Below are positions 7,671 to 16,182 of a DNA stretch of 64,000 nucleotides, in pieces. The notes under the pieces are model-generated. The model was not told the DNA's origin, made no database searches, and saw only the letters and a list, made by a program, of their open reading frames with translations. How positions within the stretch are numbered: position 1 is the first letter of the stretch; each line of letters opens with the position of its first letter. The position numbers were made by a program, and so were the translations under genes. The stretch comes from Promicromonospora iranensis (GTDB lineage Bacteria; Actinomycetota; Actinomycetes; Actinomycetales; Cellulomonadaceae): NCBI RefSeq assembly GCF_028994775.1, contig NZ_JAJQMN010000006.1, positions 186,001 through 250,000 of the forward strand, given 5' to 3'.

Positions 7671-8684
7671 TCAGCCGTCCGCCTGCCGCCAGGCCTCGAC
7701 GTCGGCCAGGTAAGCCGCTACCCGGTCCGGGGGCAGGAACGACCCGCGGAACGACGCCGCGGCGAGCGCCGCCCGCTGATCCCGGGACAGGCCGAAGGCG
7801 GCGGTGACGGCGTCGTCGACGTCGTCCACGTAGGCGCCGAAGTACGGCGGGTCGTCGGAGTTGATGCTGACGAGCATGCCCGCCTCGATCATCGCGGGCA
7901 GCGGGTGGTCGGCCAGGGCAGGGACGGCTCCCAGCCGCACGTTGGAGACGGGGCACACGGTGAAGGGGACCTGCTCCGCCACGACGCGCGCGACGAGCTC
8001 CGGGTCCTGGACGACGGCGACGCCGTGGTCGATCCGCTCGGCGTGCAGGAGGTCGAGCGCGTCGCGGACGTTCTGCGCCGGCCCCTCCTCCCCCGCGTGC
8101 GCGGTGCGCCGCAGCCCGGCCTCCTTCGCACGCGCATAGAGGCCCTGGAACGGTCCGGGCGGGTAGCCGATCTCCGCGTTGTCCAGCCCCACGCCGACGA
8201 TCGGCGCGTCCATCGCGAGCAGCCGCTCCAGGATGTCGAGCGCCTCGGCGCTGTCGCGGTCGCGGTGGAACGCGGCGATGAGCAGGGTGCTCAGGCCGTG
8301 CTCGGCCTCGCTGCGCCGCAGGGCGCCGGCGACGCCGCCCACGACGGTCTCCAGCGGCACGCCGCGCACGAGGTGCGCCTGCGGGTCGAAGCTGATCTCC
8401 GCGTGGCGCACCCCGGCCCGGGCAGCACGCGTCAGGTAGGCGCTGGTCAGGTCGGCGAAGTCGGCCTCGGTGCGCAGCACCGACATGGCCGCCGAGTACA
8501 GGTCGAGGAACGACTGCAGGTTCTCGAACTGGTAGGCGGCCCGCAGGCTCGCCGGGTCGGCATACGGCAGCCCGACGCCGTTGCGGGCCGCCAGCTCGAA
8601 CGCCAGGTCCGGTTCCAGCGTGCCCTCGATGTGTACGTGCAGCTCGGCACGAGGCGGCCGTGTCGACGGTGCGGGAGAGGCCAT
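7671..8684 (-). CDS. adenosine deaminase-family enzyme, adenine-deaminase-like
   Basis: A 337-residue purine deaminase of the amidohydrolase superfamily. The metal-binding H-x-H pair is near the N-terminus (ELHVHIEGTLEP), followed by HAGEEGPAQNV, a conserved His in ERIDHGV, and the aspartates in SINSDDPPYFG. Two stretches, HAGEEGP and NSDDPxYFGxYV, resemble bacterial/fungal adenine deaminases of this family more than classical adenosine deaminase, which has TDDP. I infer adenine to hypoxanthine as the likelier reaction. The start at 8684 is where similarity begins; upstream codons fall in short tandem repeats. A GATAAC -10-like element lies just upstream. Confidence 0.85.
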   Translation of the reverse strand: MASPAPSTRPPRAELHVHIEGTLEPDLAFELAARNGVGLPYADPASLRAAYQFENLQSFLDLYSAAMSVLRTEADFADLTSAYLTRAARAGVRHAEISFDPQAHLVRGVPLETVVGGVAGALRRSEAEHGLSTLLIAAFHRDRDSAEALDILERLLAMDAPIVGVGLDNAEIGYPPGPFQGLYARAKEAGLRRTAHAGEEGPAQNVRDALDLLHAERIDHGVAVVQDPELVARVVAEQVPFTVCPVSNVRLGAVPALADHPLPAMIEAGMLVSINSDDPPYFGAYVDDVDDAVTAAFGLSRDQRAALAAASFRGSFLPPDRVAAYLADVEAWRQADG

Positions 8685-8717
8685 GCCAGGGAGGTTATCT
8701 CCCGCCGCCGAACCCGT

Positions 8718-8772
8718 CAGAACCCGGTCAGAACCCGGTCGGAGCCCGGTCGGAGCCCCGTCAGAACCCGGC
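8718..8772. repeat. 11-bp tandem repeat, five copies, over the 3' end of the DUF4328 gene
   Basis: Five successive copies of a unit close to CAGAACCCGGT (units 1 and 2 identical, later ones with one to three changes) run from 8718 to 8772. The last lies on the final codons and stop region of the minus-strand gene 8761-9594; the rest are intergenic. Confidence 0.85.
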
Positions 8773-9594
8773 GAGCTTCTCCTGGGCCCTCGTGGTCTCA
8801 CGGACGATCCGGACCCAGTAGACGAACGCGATGATCAGCGCGGCCGCCGCGACGGAGCGAGCTGCGATCTCCGCGTCGACCCAGATCGAGGTGAGGACGT
8901 GCACCCCGGACACCAGCCAGAAGGGCCACCACAGGCCCAGGGCGACCCGGCGCTGCCCGTCGGGCACCACTGCGCCGCGGATGTCACGGACCACCTGGTA
9001 GGGGATCCAGAGGAACGCGATGGGCACCAGCCAGCCGAACCAGGTCCAGCCGCGCCCGTGCGCGAACCGCGCTGCGGGGTTTGCGGCCTCGGCGAACGTC
9101 CGGCTGGCCTGCAGCCAGCAGCAGGCGGCGACGTATGCGGCCAGGCCGAACAGGACGGTCACGGTGCCGCCGTTGGGGTCCACCCGGAGGCCGAGGCCGA
9201 TCTCGATGCCGGCCGCCCCGCCCCGGTCGCCGGTGACGAGCAGGATCGCCAGGCCGGCCAGCTCGACGAAGAGCATGCAGCACGCCGCGACGATCGTCCC
9301 GACCGCCAGGCCGGCGGGAGGCTCGGGCAAGGGCTTGCTCGGGGCCTGTCGGCGCGCCGGCGGGTACGCCTGGTCGACGGGCACTCGCGGCTGCCCGGCG
9401 ACGGGCGTGTGCTGCGCGGCGTGCTGCCCGGTGCTCGCACCGGCATAGTGCTCGGGGTACTGCGGCTCGGTGTACGGGGACTGGGGGTGCGCAGGGCTGC
9501 CCAGCTGCTCCGGGTAGGGCTGGCGACCCTGTTGCGAGCCGGGCTCGGCCCAGCGGGCCGCTCGGTTCTGGTGGGGAATTCGCGGATCGGACAT
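8761..9594 (-). CDS. DUF4328 membrane protein
   Basis: A 277-residue protein with an N-terminal Pro/Gln/Tyr-rich cytoplasmic tail (about residues 1-95) and about six membrane helices. The C-terminal region shows the DUF4328 hallmark of an aromatic-rich segment (GWTWFGWLVPIAFLWIPYQ, then VVRDI). Function is unknown. The start at 9594 has a good GGAGG site eight bases upstream. The 3' end lies in a short tandem repeat. Confidence 0.75.
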   Translation of the reverse strand: MSDPRIPHQNRAARWAEPGSQQGRQPYPEQLGSPAHPQSPYTEPQYPEHYAGASTGQHAAQHTPVAGQPRVPVDQAYPPARRQAPSKPLPEPPAGLAVGTIVAACCMLFVELAGLAILLVTGDRGGAAGIEIGLGLRVDPNGGTVTVLFGLAAYVAACCWLQASRTFAEAANPAARFAHGRGWTWFGWLVPIAFLWIPYQVVRDIRGAVVPDGQRRVALGLWWPFWLVSGVHVLTSIWVDAEIAARSVAAAALIIAFVYWVRIVRETTRAQEKLAGF

Positions 9595-9749
9595 CAATGG
9601 CCTCCGGTGTGTTCCCGCCACCGTACTCACACCGCTATGTCCGGTACTCACCATATGGGGGTGAACCCGCGTCGACCAGGCCGGGATACGTGCGCGGAGA
9701 GGGACTTTCCTGGGGTCTGTCAGAGGGCGCCACTACCATTTCGCCCACC

Positions 9750-11600
9750 ATGACGATGCACGATACCCCTGCGGAATCACCGCACACTTTCCAGGTAGAC
9801 CTCCGTGGGCTGGTCGATCTGCTGTCCCAGCACCTGTACGCCAGCCCGCGGGTGTACGTGCGCGAACTGCTGCAGAACGGCGTCGACGCCATCACCGCGC
9901 GGCGCGCCCTCGATCCGGACGCACCCGGCACGGTGCGGATCGAGGCGACCGGGTCGGCGCTGCGGATCACCGACTCGGGCGTCGGCCTGACCGAACCCGA
10001 GGTGCACGAGCTGCTGGCCACGATCGGGCGCAGCTCCAAGCGGGACACCCTCCGGGAGGCGCGCAAGGAGTTCCTCGGCCAGTTCGGCATCGGCCTTCTG
10101 GCCTGCTTCGTCGTGGCCGAGACCATCCGGGTGGTGAGCCGCTCGGCGCGCACCCCGGACGCGCTGCCCGTGGAGTGGGTCGCCCGCGGCGACGGCTCGT
10201 ACACGGTCCGTACGCTCGCGGCGTCCGAGCACCCCGAACCCGGTACGACGGTGAACCTGGTGGCCCGCCGCGGGAGCGAGCAGTGGTTCGAGGCGGCCAC
10301 GGTGGCTGGCCTCGCGGCGGACTTCGGGGCACTGCTGCCCTACGACGTCCGGGTGGGCGACGAGCCGATCACCGGTCGGCGTCCGCCGTGGGAGGCCGAG
10401 CACGCCGGCCCCACGGCGCGAGCCGCGGCACTGTCGGCGTACTGCCAGGACACGTTCGGCTTCGCGCCGCTGGACTCCATCGAGCTCGACCTGCCGCTGG
10501 TCGGCATCCGGGGCGTCGCCTACGTGCTGCCCGGCGTCGTCAGCCCGGCACAGCGCGGCGGGCACCGCGTGCACCTCAAGGGGATGCTGCTCACCGACCG
10601 CGCGGAGACCCTGCTGCCCGACTGGGCGTTCTTCGTGCGCTGCGTGCTCGACACCGACTCGCTGCGCCCCACGGCCAGCCGCGAGCAGCTCTACGAGGAC
10701 GAGACGCTGGCCGCGGTACGGGATGCGCTCGGCGAGAGGGTCCGCGGCTGGCTCGCGCAGCTCGCGACCACCTCGCCGGAGCGCCTGCGGCGCTTCCTCG
10801 CCGTGCACCACCTGGGCGTCAAGGCGCTCGCGCTGCACGACGCCGACGTGCTGCGCACCATGCTGCCGTGGCTGCCCTTCGAGACGTCCGAGGGTGAGCT
10901 CACGCTCGACGACCTCGCGCGCCGGCACCGGACCGTGCACTTCACCCGCACGGTGGACGAGTTCCGGCAGGTGTCCGCGATCGCGGCGGCGCAGGGCATG
11001 GCCGTCGTCAACGGCGGGTACACCTACGACGCGGCGCTGGTCGAGGCGCTACCGCTCGCCCGGCCGGGCGTCGCCGTGGAGGAGCTGGACGCGTCGGTCG
11101 TGACGGCGCACCTGGACCACCTCGATCCCGGGGCCGAGCTCGCGCTGGCGCCGTTCCTCGCCACCGCCCGGGCCCGGCTCGACCCGCTGGACTGCGACGT
11201 CGTCGTGCGCACGTTCCACCCGGCGGCCCTGGCCGCCGTCCACCTGGACGACCGGTCCGTCCGCCACGAACGTGCCCGGGCCGAGGCCGAGGGCCAGGCC
11301 GACGACCTCTGGGCCGGGATCCTCGGCTCCCTGCGCGACGAGGCGCCGCGCGCCCGGCTCGTGCTCAACCACCTCAACCCGCTGGTGCGGCGCATCGCCG
11401 CGCTGCCCGACGCCGACCTCGCCGGCGTCGCGACCGAAGCCCTCTACGGGCAGTCGCTGCTCCAGGCCCGGCGCCCCTTGCGGCCCGTCGACCAGGCACT
11501 CGTGAACCGTGCGTTCGGCGAGCTGCTCGAATGGGCGACACCGGCCCAGCCGACGACGCGTGGCGACCAGGCTGACGACTCCCAGGAGACGAACCGATGA
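9750..11600 (+). CDS. HSP90-family (HtpG-like) ATPase
   Basis: A 616-residue GHKL ATPase. ATP-site motifs are intact: E39 and N43 (YVRELLQNGVDA), D75-x-G77-x-G79 (ITDSGVGLT), and the glycine lid QFGIGLLACF near residue 115. The middle-domain arginine that contacts ATP phosphate is present in PTASREQLYED. The C-terminal third is divergent from classical HtpG. HtpG-type proteins are dimeric chaperones; this is an actinobacterial HSP90-like branch rather than canonical HtpG. The downstream TPR gene starts inside its stop codon (ATGA), so the two are made together. The start at 9750 follows a TACCAT -10-like element and lacks a Shine-Dalgarno; ATG at 9756 is an alternative. Confidence 0.85.
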   Translation: MTMHDTPAESPHTFQVDLRGLVDLLSQHLYASPRVYVRELLQNGVDAITARRALDPDAPGTVRIEATGSALRITDSGVGLTEPEVHELLATIGRSSKRDTLREARKEFLGQFGIGLLACFVVAETIRVVSRSARTPDALPVEWVARGDGSYTVRTLAASEHPEPGTTVNLVARRGSEQWFEAATVAGLAADFGALLPYDVRVGDEPITGRRPPWEAEHAGPTARAAALSAYCQDTFGFAPLDSIELDLPLVGIRGVAYVLPGVVSPAQRGGHRVHLKGMLLTDRAETLLPDWAFFVRCVLDTDSLRPTASREQLYEDETLAAVRDALGERVRGWLAQLATTSPERLRRFLAVHHLGVKALALHDADVLRTMLPWLPFETSEGELTLDDLARRHRTVHFTRTVDEFRQVSAIAAAQGMAVVNGGYTYDAALVEALPLARPGVAVEELDASVVTAHLDHLDPGAELALAPFLATARARLDPLDCDVVVRTFHPAALAAVHLDDRSVRHERARAEAEGQADDLWAGILGSLRDEAPRARLVLNHLNPLVRRIAALPDADLAGVATEALYGQSLLQARRPLRPVDQALVNRAFGELLEWATPAQPTTRGDQADDSQETNR

Positions 11601-13933
11601 CCGAGATCACCGACCTGGCGACACTTGAGCAGGCGCTCTGGGCGAACCGGCAACGCCCTCACGGCACCGCGCAGGCGGTGGCGGCAGAGGGCCTGCTCGA
11701 CCAGGCAGTGCGGCTCGGCCCGAAGGCCGAGGTCAAGGCATTGCTGCACCTGGTCAACGCCTACGAGTTCAGCGCGGACCGGCACAAGATGGTCGTGCCG
11801 TTCGCCAAGGCGCTGCGCCTGTGGGACCAGGACCCGAGCCTCTTCGAGTCGTACGACACCCACTCGCTGTTCTGGATGTTCAAGTGGATGACCTCCGGCC
11901 TGCTCGACCTGCCGCAGGTCTCGCTGGCCGCCATCGAGGGCACCCTCACGGACATGGACCGGCGCTATCGGATCGCGGGGCACACCGACCGTGCCGTGCG
12001 GATGTCGGAGTTCTACGTGGCCGATCACGTGGGCGATGCCGAGCGCGCGCGCCGGGCGTTCGACGGCTGGCTCGCCGCCCCACGCGGCGACATGGCGGAC
12101 TGCCACGCCTGCGAGACAGCGGCGCAGGGCGGGTACTACGCCAGGTCGGGCGACGACGCCCGGGCGGTGGAGCACTGGGGGCCGGTCCTCGGCGGGGAAC
12201 AGACCTGCGCCGAGGAGCCGCACCGGACGCTCGCACATTCGCTCCTTCCCCTGGTCCGCCTCGGCCGCCTGGACGACGCCCGGGCCAACCACCTGCGTGG
12301 GTACCCCATGGTCAAGGGCTCGGAGAGCCTGATGCGCTCGGTGGCCAAGCACATCGAGTTCTGCGCGCTGACCGGCAACGAGGCGCGCGGGCTGGAGCTC
12401 CTGGCCGACACCCCCGCCTACTTCCAGGCTGACGGCGAGCCCGAGCCGCGGATGGGCTTCTACGCCGTGACCGCGCTGCTCATGGACCGCCTGGTCGCCC
12501 TCGGCCGCGGCGACCTGCCGGTCGCCGGCCCCGCCGGCCGCACCTGGACGGCCGACGAGCTGGCCGGACATGCTCGGACCGAGGCGCTCGGCCTGGCCGC
12601 CGCGTTCGACGAGCGCAACGGTACGACGGCGGTCGGCGAGGAGGTACGGGCCCGGCTGGACGCGACGCCGCTGCTGGACCGGCTGCCGCTCGGGCTGCGT
12701 GCGGTGCTGCCGTCGGTCGTGGGCCCCGCCGAAGTGAACACCCTCGCCGATGCGGCCCCGGCAGCTGCCGACGCCGACCAGGCCGCCGAGCCGGCAAACA
12801 CCCCCGGCGTCGAGCACGGAACCGACGGCGACAGCGACGCCACGATTATGCCCGCCGACGTCCGGGAGGCCGTCGACCGGTACAACGCGGCCCGAGAGAA
12901 GCAGGACCTGGCGGGCATGCGGTCGGGCATGGCGGACGCGATCGACCGCGCGGGCGACGCCGCCGCGCCCGAGTGGCTCCTGGCGGCACACCTGCAGCTC
13001 GCCGAGGTGCTCGCCGCCGACGGCGACCCGGCCGGCGCCGTCCACCACGGGTTGGAGGCGGTGGCCTGGGCGGACCTGGTCGACCGACCCACCGCCGTCG
13101 TCGCCCGGGTCCGGCTGGGCGGGTACCTGATGTCCGGTGGCCGCTTCGACGAGGCCGCGCCCGTGCTGGAGCAGGCCCTGCCCGACTTGGACCCCTCCCC
13201 CGAGGTGCACGGCGACGGGACCCTGGTGCAGGTCCGCTGGTGGCTCGGCGACTGCGCGGCGGCCAGGTACGAGCACGCGGAGGCCGCCCGGCACTGGCTC
13301 GCCGCCGCGCAGATCGCACAGCACTGGCCGGAGCAGGAGGACCACGCGGTGCTCGCGAACCTCGCCGCGGAGGCCCTGGACAAGGCGGGCGAAAAGCTGT
13401 CGGCCGAGCTGGCATACGAACGCGCCGCGGACCTGTGGGCCGAGGTCGGCGACGCGATGCGGCAGATCCGGGCCACCCGGGCGTGGGCCTGGGCCGTCCG
13501 GGACCGCGACGTCACGGAGGCGAGCCGCATCATGACCGGGGCGATGCGGGTGTGCGAGGCGGCGCTCGCCGACGCGACCGATCCGGACGAGCTGGCCGAG
13601 CTGCGGGTGGAGCTTCCCGAGACGCTCGAACAGCATGCCCGGGCGATCGCCGACGAGAACGAGGTGACCTCCCGGTTCGAGGGTCTCTACGAGGGCGCCC
13701 TGGGCGAGGCAGCCGAGCTGGCGGGCCGGGCCGAGTCGCTCCTGCGGGAGTCCGACGACGTCGCTCGCTGGTGCCGCAGCGCCCTCCTGGCCGCAGAGCT
13801 GGCGGTCGAGACCGGGGGAACCGCCCGCGGCCTGGAGCTCGTCGCGCAGGTGGAGTCGAGGATCCAGGGCGTCGACGAGCTCAGCGGCTTCGGCGGCCAC
13901 GCCGGCTGGATCCGCGAGCAGGTCACCGCCTGA
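11597..13933 (+). CDS. large TPR-type protein coupled to the HSP90-like gene
   Basis: A 778-residue, all-helical, Ala/Leu-rich protein with no signal peptide or membrane segment. Degenerate tetratricopeptide-like repeats occur in both halves: about residues 20-270 (CETAAQGGYYARSGDDARAV, then EHW) and 410-690 (DEAAPVLEQALPDLDPSPEV; AAARYEHAEAARHWLAAAQI). A low-complexity Asp/Ala/Glu linker joins them near residues 380-410. It starts four bases inside the HSP90-like gene with AGGAGA upstream. TPR proteins are the standard co-chaperones of eukaryotic Hsp90, so a client adaptor or co-chaperone role is a reasonable inference but not demonstrated. Confidence 0.8.
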   Translation: MTEITDLATLEQALWANRQRPHGTAQAVAAEGLLDQAVRLGPKAEVKALLHLVNAYEFSADRHKMVVPFAKALRLWDQDPSLFESYDTHSLFWMFKWMTSGLLDLPQVSLAAIEGTLTDMDRRYRIAGHTDRAVRMSEFYVADHVGDAERARRAFDGWLAAPRGDMADCHACETAAQGGYYARSGDDARAVEHWGPVLGGEQTCAEEPHRTLAHSLLPLVRLGRLDDARANHLRGYPMVKGSESLMRSVAKHIEFCALTGNEARGLELLADTPAYFQADGEPEPRMGFYAVTALLMDRLVALGRGDLPVAGPAGRTWTADELAGHARTEALGLAAAFDERNGTTAVGEEVRARLDATPLLDRLPLGLRAVLPSVVGPAEVNTLADAAPAAADADQAAEPANTPGVEHGTDGDSDATIMPADVREAVDRYNAAREKQDLAGMRSGMADAIDRAGDAAAPEWLLAAHLQLAEVLAADGDPAGAVHHGLEAVAWADLVDRPTAVVARVRLGGYLMSGGRFDEAAPVLEQALPDLDPSPEVHGDGTLVQVRWWLGDCAAARYEHAEAARHWLAAAQIAQHWPEQEDHAVLANLAAEALDKAGEKLSAELAYERAADLWAEVGDAMRQIRATRAWAWAVRDRDVTEASRIMTGAMRVCEAALADATDPDELAELRVELPETLEQHARAIADENEVTSRFEGLYEGALGEAAELAGRAESLLRESDDVARWCRSALLAAELAVETGGTARGLELVAQVESRIQGVDELSGFGGHAGWIREQVTA

Positions 13934-13937
13934 GTGC

Positions 13938-13977
13938 GGCGCACCGCCCGGCCGGGGCCCCGGTCCGGCGGTGCGCC
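13938..13977. terminator. GC-rich hairpin after the TPR gene
   Basis: Arms GGCGCACCGCC (13938-13948) and GGCGGTGCGCC (13967-13977) are perfectly complementary, with an 18-base loop. They begin five bases after the stop of the TPR gene and lie between convergent genes. No T-tract. Confidence 0.6.
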
Positions 13978-14013
13978 CCGGTCCGGCAGTGCGCCCCGGT
14001 CCGGCAGTGCGCC
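13960..14013. repeat. 18-bp tandem repeat, three copies
   Basis: Three copies of an 18-base unit (CCGGTCCGGCAGTGCGCC; the first has G for A) at 13960-13977, 13978-13995 and 13996-14013, directly after the TPR gene. The first copy contains the right arm of the hairpin at 13938-13977, so the array may have grown from the terminator. Confidence 0.9.
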
Positions 14014-14035
14014 CGCCTCAGCGGCGCTTCACGGG

Positions 14036-14329
14036 TCAGCGGCGCGCCACCACCGGGTGGGGCACAGCCCGGTGGTGGCGCAGCGACGCGAGCAGCAGCC
14101 AGGCGAAGCCGACGACCACGGCCAACCACAGCCCGCCTATCCCGGCTGGGCCGAGTGCGGCCCCACCGACGAAGCCCACCAGGATCACGGCACCGGCCAC
14201 CCTCGACCAGGCCGCGCGACCGCGCTCGCCGTGCCGGGCGAGCCACCCGCCGAACAGGAAGGCCGCCACCGCGAACGCGATGAACCCGATGCCGCCGAAG
14301 GCGAAGTGCAGAACACCGGAGGCGCTCAT
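14036..14329 (-). pseudogene. truncated DUF998 membrane protein (C-terminal half)
   Basis: From the ATG at 14329 the frame encodes 97 residues with three hydrophobic helices. The sequence (SGVLHFAFGGIGFIAFAVAA, then FLFGGWLARHGERGRAAWSR) resembles the second half of DUF998 proteins. Homology continues upstream of this ATG as FPPGQDGA, matching the family's loop before the conserved G-x-LH motif. The first half of the family, with its initial helices, is absent, and the region further upstream is occupied by the rnj terminator. This is probably a decayed gene, although a 97-residue membrane protein could still be made. Confidence 0.6.
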
Positions 14330-14386
14330 CGTCGTCGCCCCGTCCTGCCCCGGCGGGAAGGACGTCGCTGTCCAGGGCCACGAGAG

Positions 14387-14430
14387 ACGGGGCCATGGGC
14401 CTGACCCACAGGTCAGGCCCATGGCCCCGT
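14387..14430 (-). terminator. 20-bp perfect hairpin after rnj
   Basis: Arms at 14387-14406 and 14411-14430 are perfectly complementary over 20 bases with a CACA loop, 35 bases past the rnj stop. This is one of the strongest hairpins in the window and the natural terminator of the dapA-rnj transcript. On the minus strand the arm is followed by CTCTCG rather than a U-run. Confidence 0.85.
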
Positions 14431-14464
14431 TCTCGCGCAGGTCCGCCCGGCCGACCCGGTCCGG

Positions 14465-16150
14465 TCAGGCCTCCAGGACCACCGGGACGATCATGGGCTT
14501 GCGGCGCAGCCGCGTCGCCACGTAGCGCCCGATGGTGCGGCGCATGATCTGCTGCAGCTGGTGCGTGTCCGTGGCCCCGCCCGCGATCGCATTTTCCAGC
14601 GCCGCGGTGACCTCCGGCATCACCTTGTCGAACACCGAGGCATCCTCGGCCATACCCCGCGCGAGCACCTGTGGCGGCGCGAGCACCTTGCCCGTGGCGG
14701 TGTCGATGACGGCGAAGACGGACACGAAGCCCTCCTCGCCCAGGATGACGCGGTCCTTGAGCTCGGCCTCGGTGATCTCGCCGACCGACGAGCCGTCGAC
14801 GTACACGTACCCGCACGGAACGGCGCCGACCACGGAGGCCTTGCCGTCCACGAGGTCCACGACGACGCCGTCCTCGGCGAGCACCACGCGGTCGGCCGGC
14901 ACGCCGGTCTTGACCGCGAGCGCCCCGTTGGCCACGAGGTGGCGCACCTCGCCGTGCACCGGCATGACGTTCTTGGGCTTGAGGATGTTGTAGCAGTACA
15001 TGAGCTCGCCGGCGGACGCGTGCCCGGAGACGTGCACCTTCGCGTTGCCGCCGTGCACGACGCGCGCGCCGAGCCGGGTCAGGCCGTTGATGATGCGGAA
15101 CACCGCGTTCTCGTTGCCCGGGATGAGCGACGACGCCAGGATCACCGTGTCGCCGAACTCGACCTGCACCTTGTGGTCGCCGTTGGCCATGCGCGAGAGC
15201 GCCGCCATCGGCTCACCCTGCGAGCCGGTGGACATGTAGACGATCCGGTCGTCGGGCAGCGAGTCGGCCTTCTTCAGGTCGATGAGCACGCCCGGCGGCA
15301 CGTCGAGGTAGCCGAGATCGGCGGCGATGCCCATGTTGCGCACCATGGAGCGGCCGACGAGGGCCACGCGCCGGCCGTGGGCGTGCGCGGCGTTGAGGAC
15401 CTGCTGCACGCGGTGCACGTGCGACGAGAACGACGCGACGATGATCCGCTTGTCCGCGTGGGCGAAGACGTCGTCGAGCACCGGGCCGATCTCGGCCTCG
15501 GGTGTCACGAAGCCGGGCACCTCCGCGTTGGTGGAGTCCACCATGAAGAGGTCGACGCCCTTCTCGCCGAGGCGCGCGAAGGCGCGCAGGTCGGTGATGC
15601 GGCCGTCGAGGGGCAGCTGGTCCATCTTGAAGTCGCCGGTGTGCAGCACGGTGCCCGCAGCGGTGGTGACCGCCACGGCGAGCGCGTCCGGGATGGAGTG
15701 GTTGACCGCGACGAACTCGCAGTCGAAGACGCCGAACTGCTCGCGCTGCCCTTCCTTCACCTCGAGGGTGTAGGGCTTGATGCGGTGCTCCTTGAGCTTC
15801 GCCTCGATGAACGCGAGCGTCAGGCGCGAGCCGACGAGCGGGATGTCCTTGCGCAGCCGCAGCAGGTACGGCACGGCACCGATGTGGTCCTCGTGACCGT
15901 GCGTCAGCACGATCGCCTCGATGTCGTCGAGACGGTCCTTGATGTAGTCGAAGTCCGGCAGGATCAGGTCCACGCCGGGCTGGTTGTCCTCGGGGAACAG
16001 CACGCCGCAGTCGATGACGAGCAGCTTTCCGGCATGCTCCAGGACCGCCATGTTGCGTCCCACCTCGCCCAGGCCGCCGAGGGCGACCACACGCAGGCCA
16101 CCTTCAGGCAGCGCAGGGGGCAGGGACAGTTCGGGGTGAGGGTGACTCAC
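14465..16150 (-). CDS. rnj: ribonuclease J
   Basis: A 561-residue metallo-beta-lactamase/beta-CASP ribonuclease with 5'-3' exonuclease and endonuclease activity in mRNA decay and rRNA maturation. The metal-binding motif HGHEDHIG begins at His84; other motifs include HTGDFKMD, VDSTNAE, SFSSHVHR, STGSQGEPM, HVSGHAS and MPVHGE. The GTG start at 16150 is preceded by GGAGG five bases upstream, better than the ATG eight codons earlier. It is 32 bases downstream of dapA, the usual actinobacterial pair, and is followed by a strong terminator. Confidence 0.95.
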   Translation of the reverse strand: MSHPHPELSLPPALPEGGLRVVALGGLGEVGRNMAVLEHAGKLLVIDCGVLFPEDNQPGVDLILPDFDYIKDRLDDIEAIVLTHGHEDHIGAVPYLLRLRKDIPLVGSRLTLAFIEAKLKEHRIKPYTLEVKEGQREQFGVFDCEFVAVNHSIPDALAVAVTTAAGTVLHTGDFKMDQLPLDGRITDLRAFARLGEKGVDLFMVDSTNAEVPGFVTPEAEIGPVLDDVFAHADKRIIVASFSSHVHRVQQVLNAAHAHGRRVALVGRSMVRNMGIAADLGYLDVPPGVLIDLKKADSLPDDRIVYMSTGSQGEPMAALSRMANGDHKVQVEFGDTVILASSLIPGNENAVFRIINGLTRLGARVVHGGNAKVHVSGHASAGELMYCYNILKPKNVMPVHGEVRHLVANGALAVKTGVPADRVVLAEDGVVVDLVDGKASVVGAVPCGYVYVDGSSVGEITEAELKDRVILGEEGFVSVFAVIDTATGKVLAPPQVLARGMAEDASVFDKVMPEVTAALENAIAGGATDTHQLQQIMRRTIGRYVATRLRRKPMIVPVVLEA

Positions 16151-16182
16151 GTGGCCTCCAAGGCCTCGTTCCAACAGAAAGT

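Noticed and set aside
11444-13900. 818-codon minus-strand frame opposite the TPR gene
   Set aside because: Composition is that of a reverse-complement shadow; the plus-strand frame has helical repeats, a ribosome site and coupling to the HSP90-like gene.
13938-14430. CRISPR-like or mobile-element reading of the repeats and palindromes near rnj
   Set aside because: Repeats are directly adjacent without spacers and the palindromes fit terminators; no cas genes or transposase are present.
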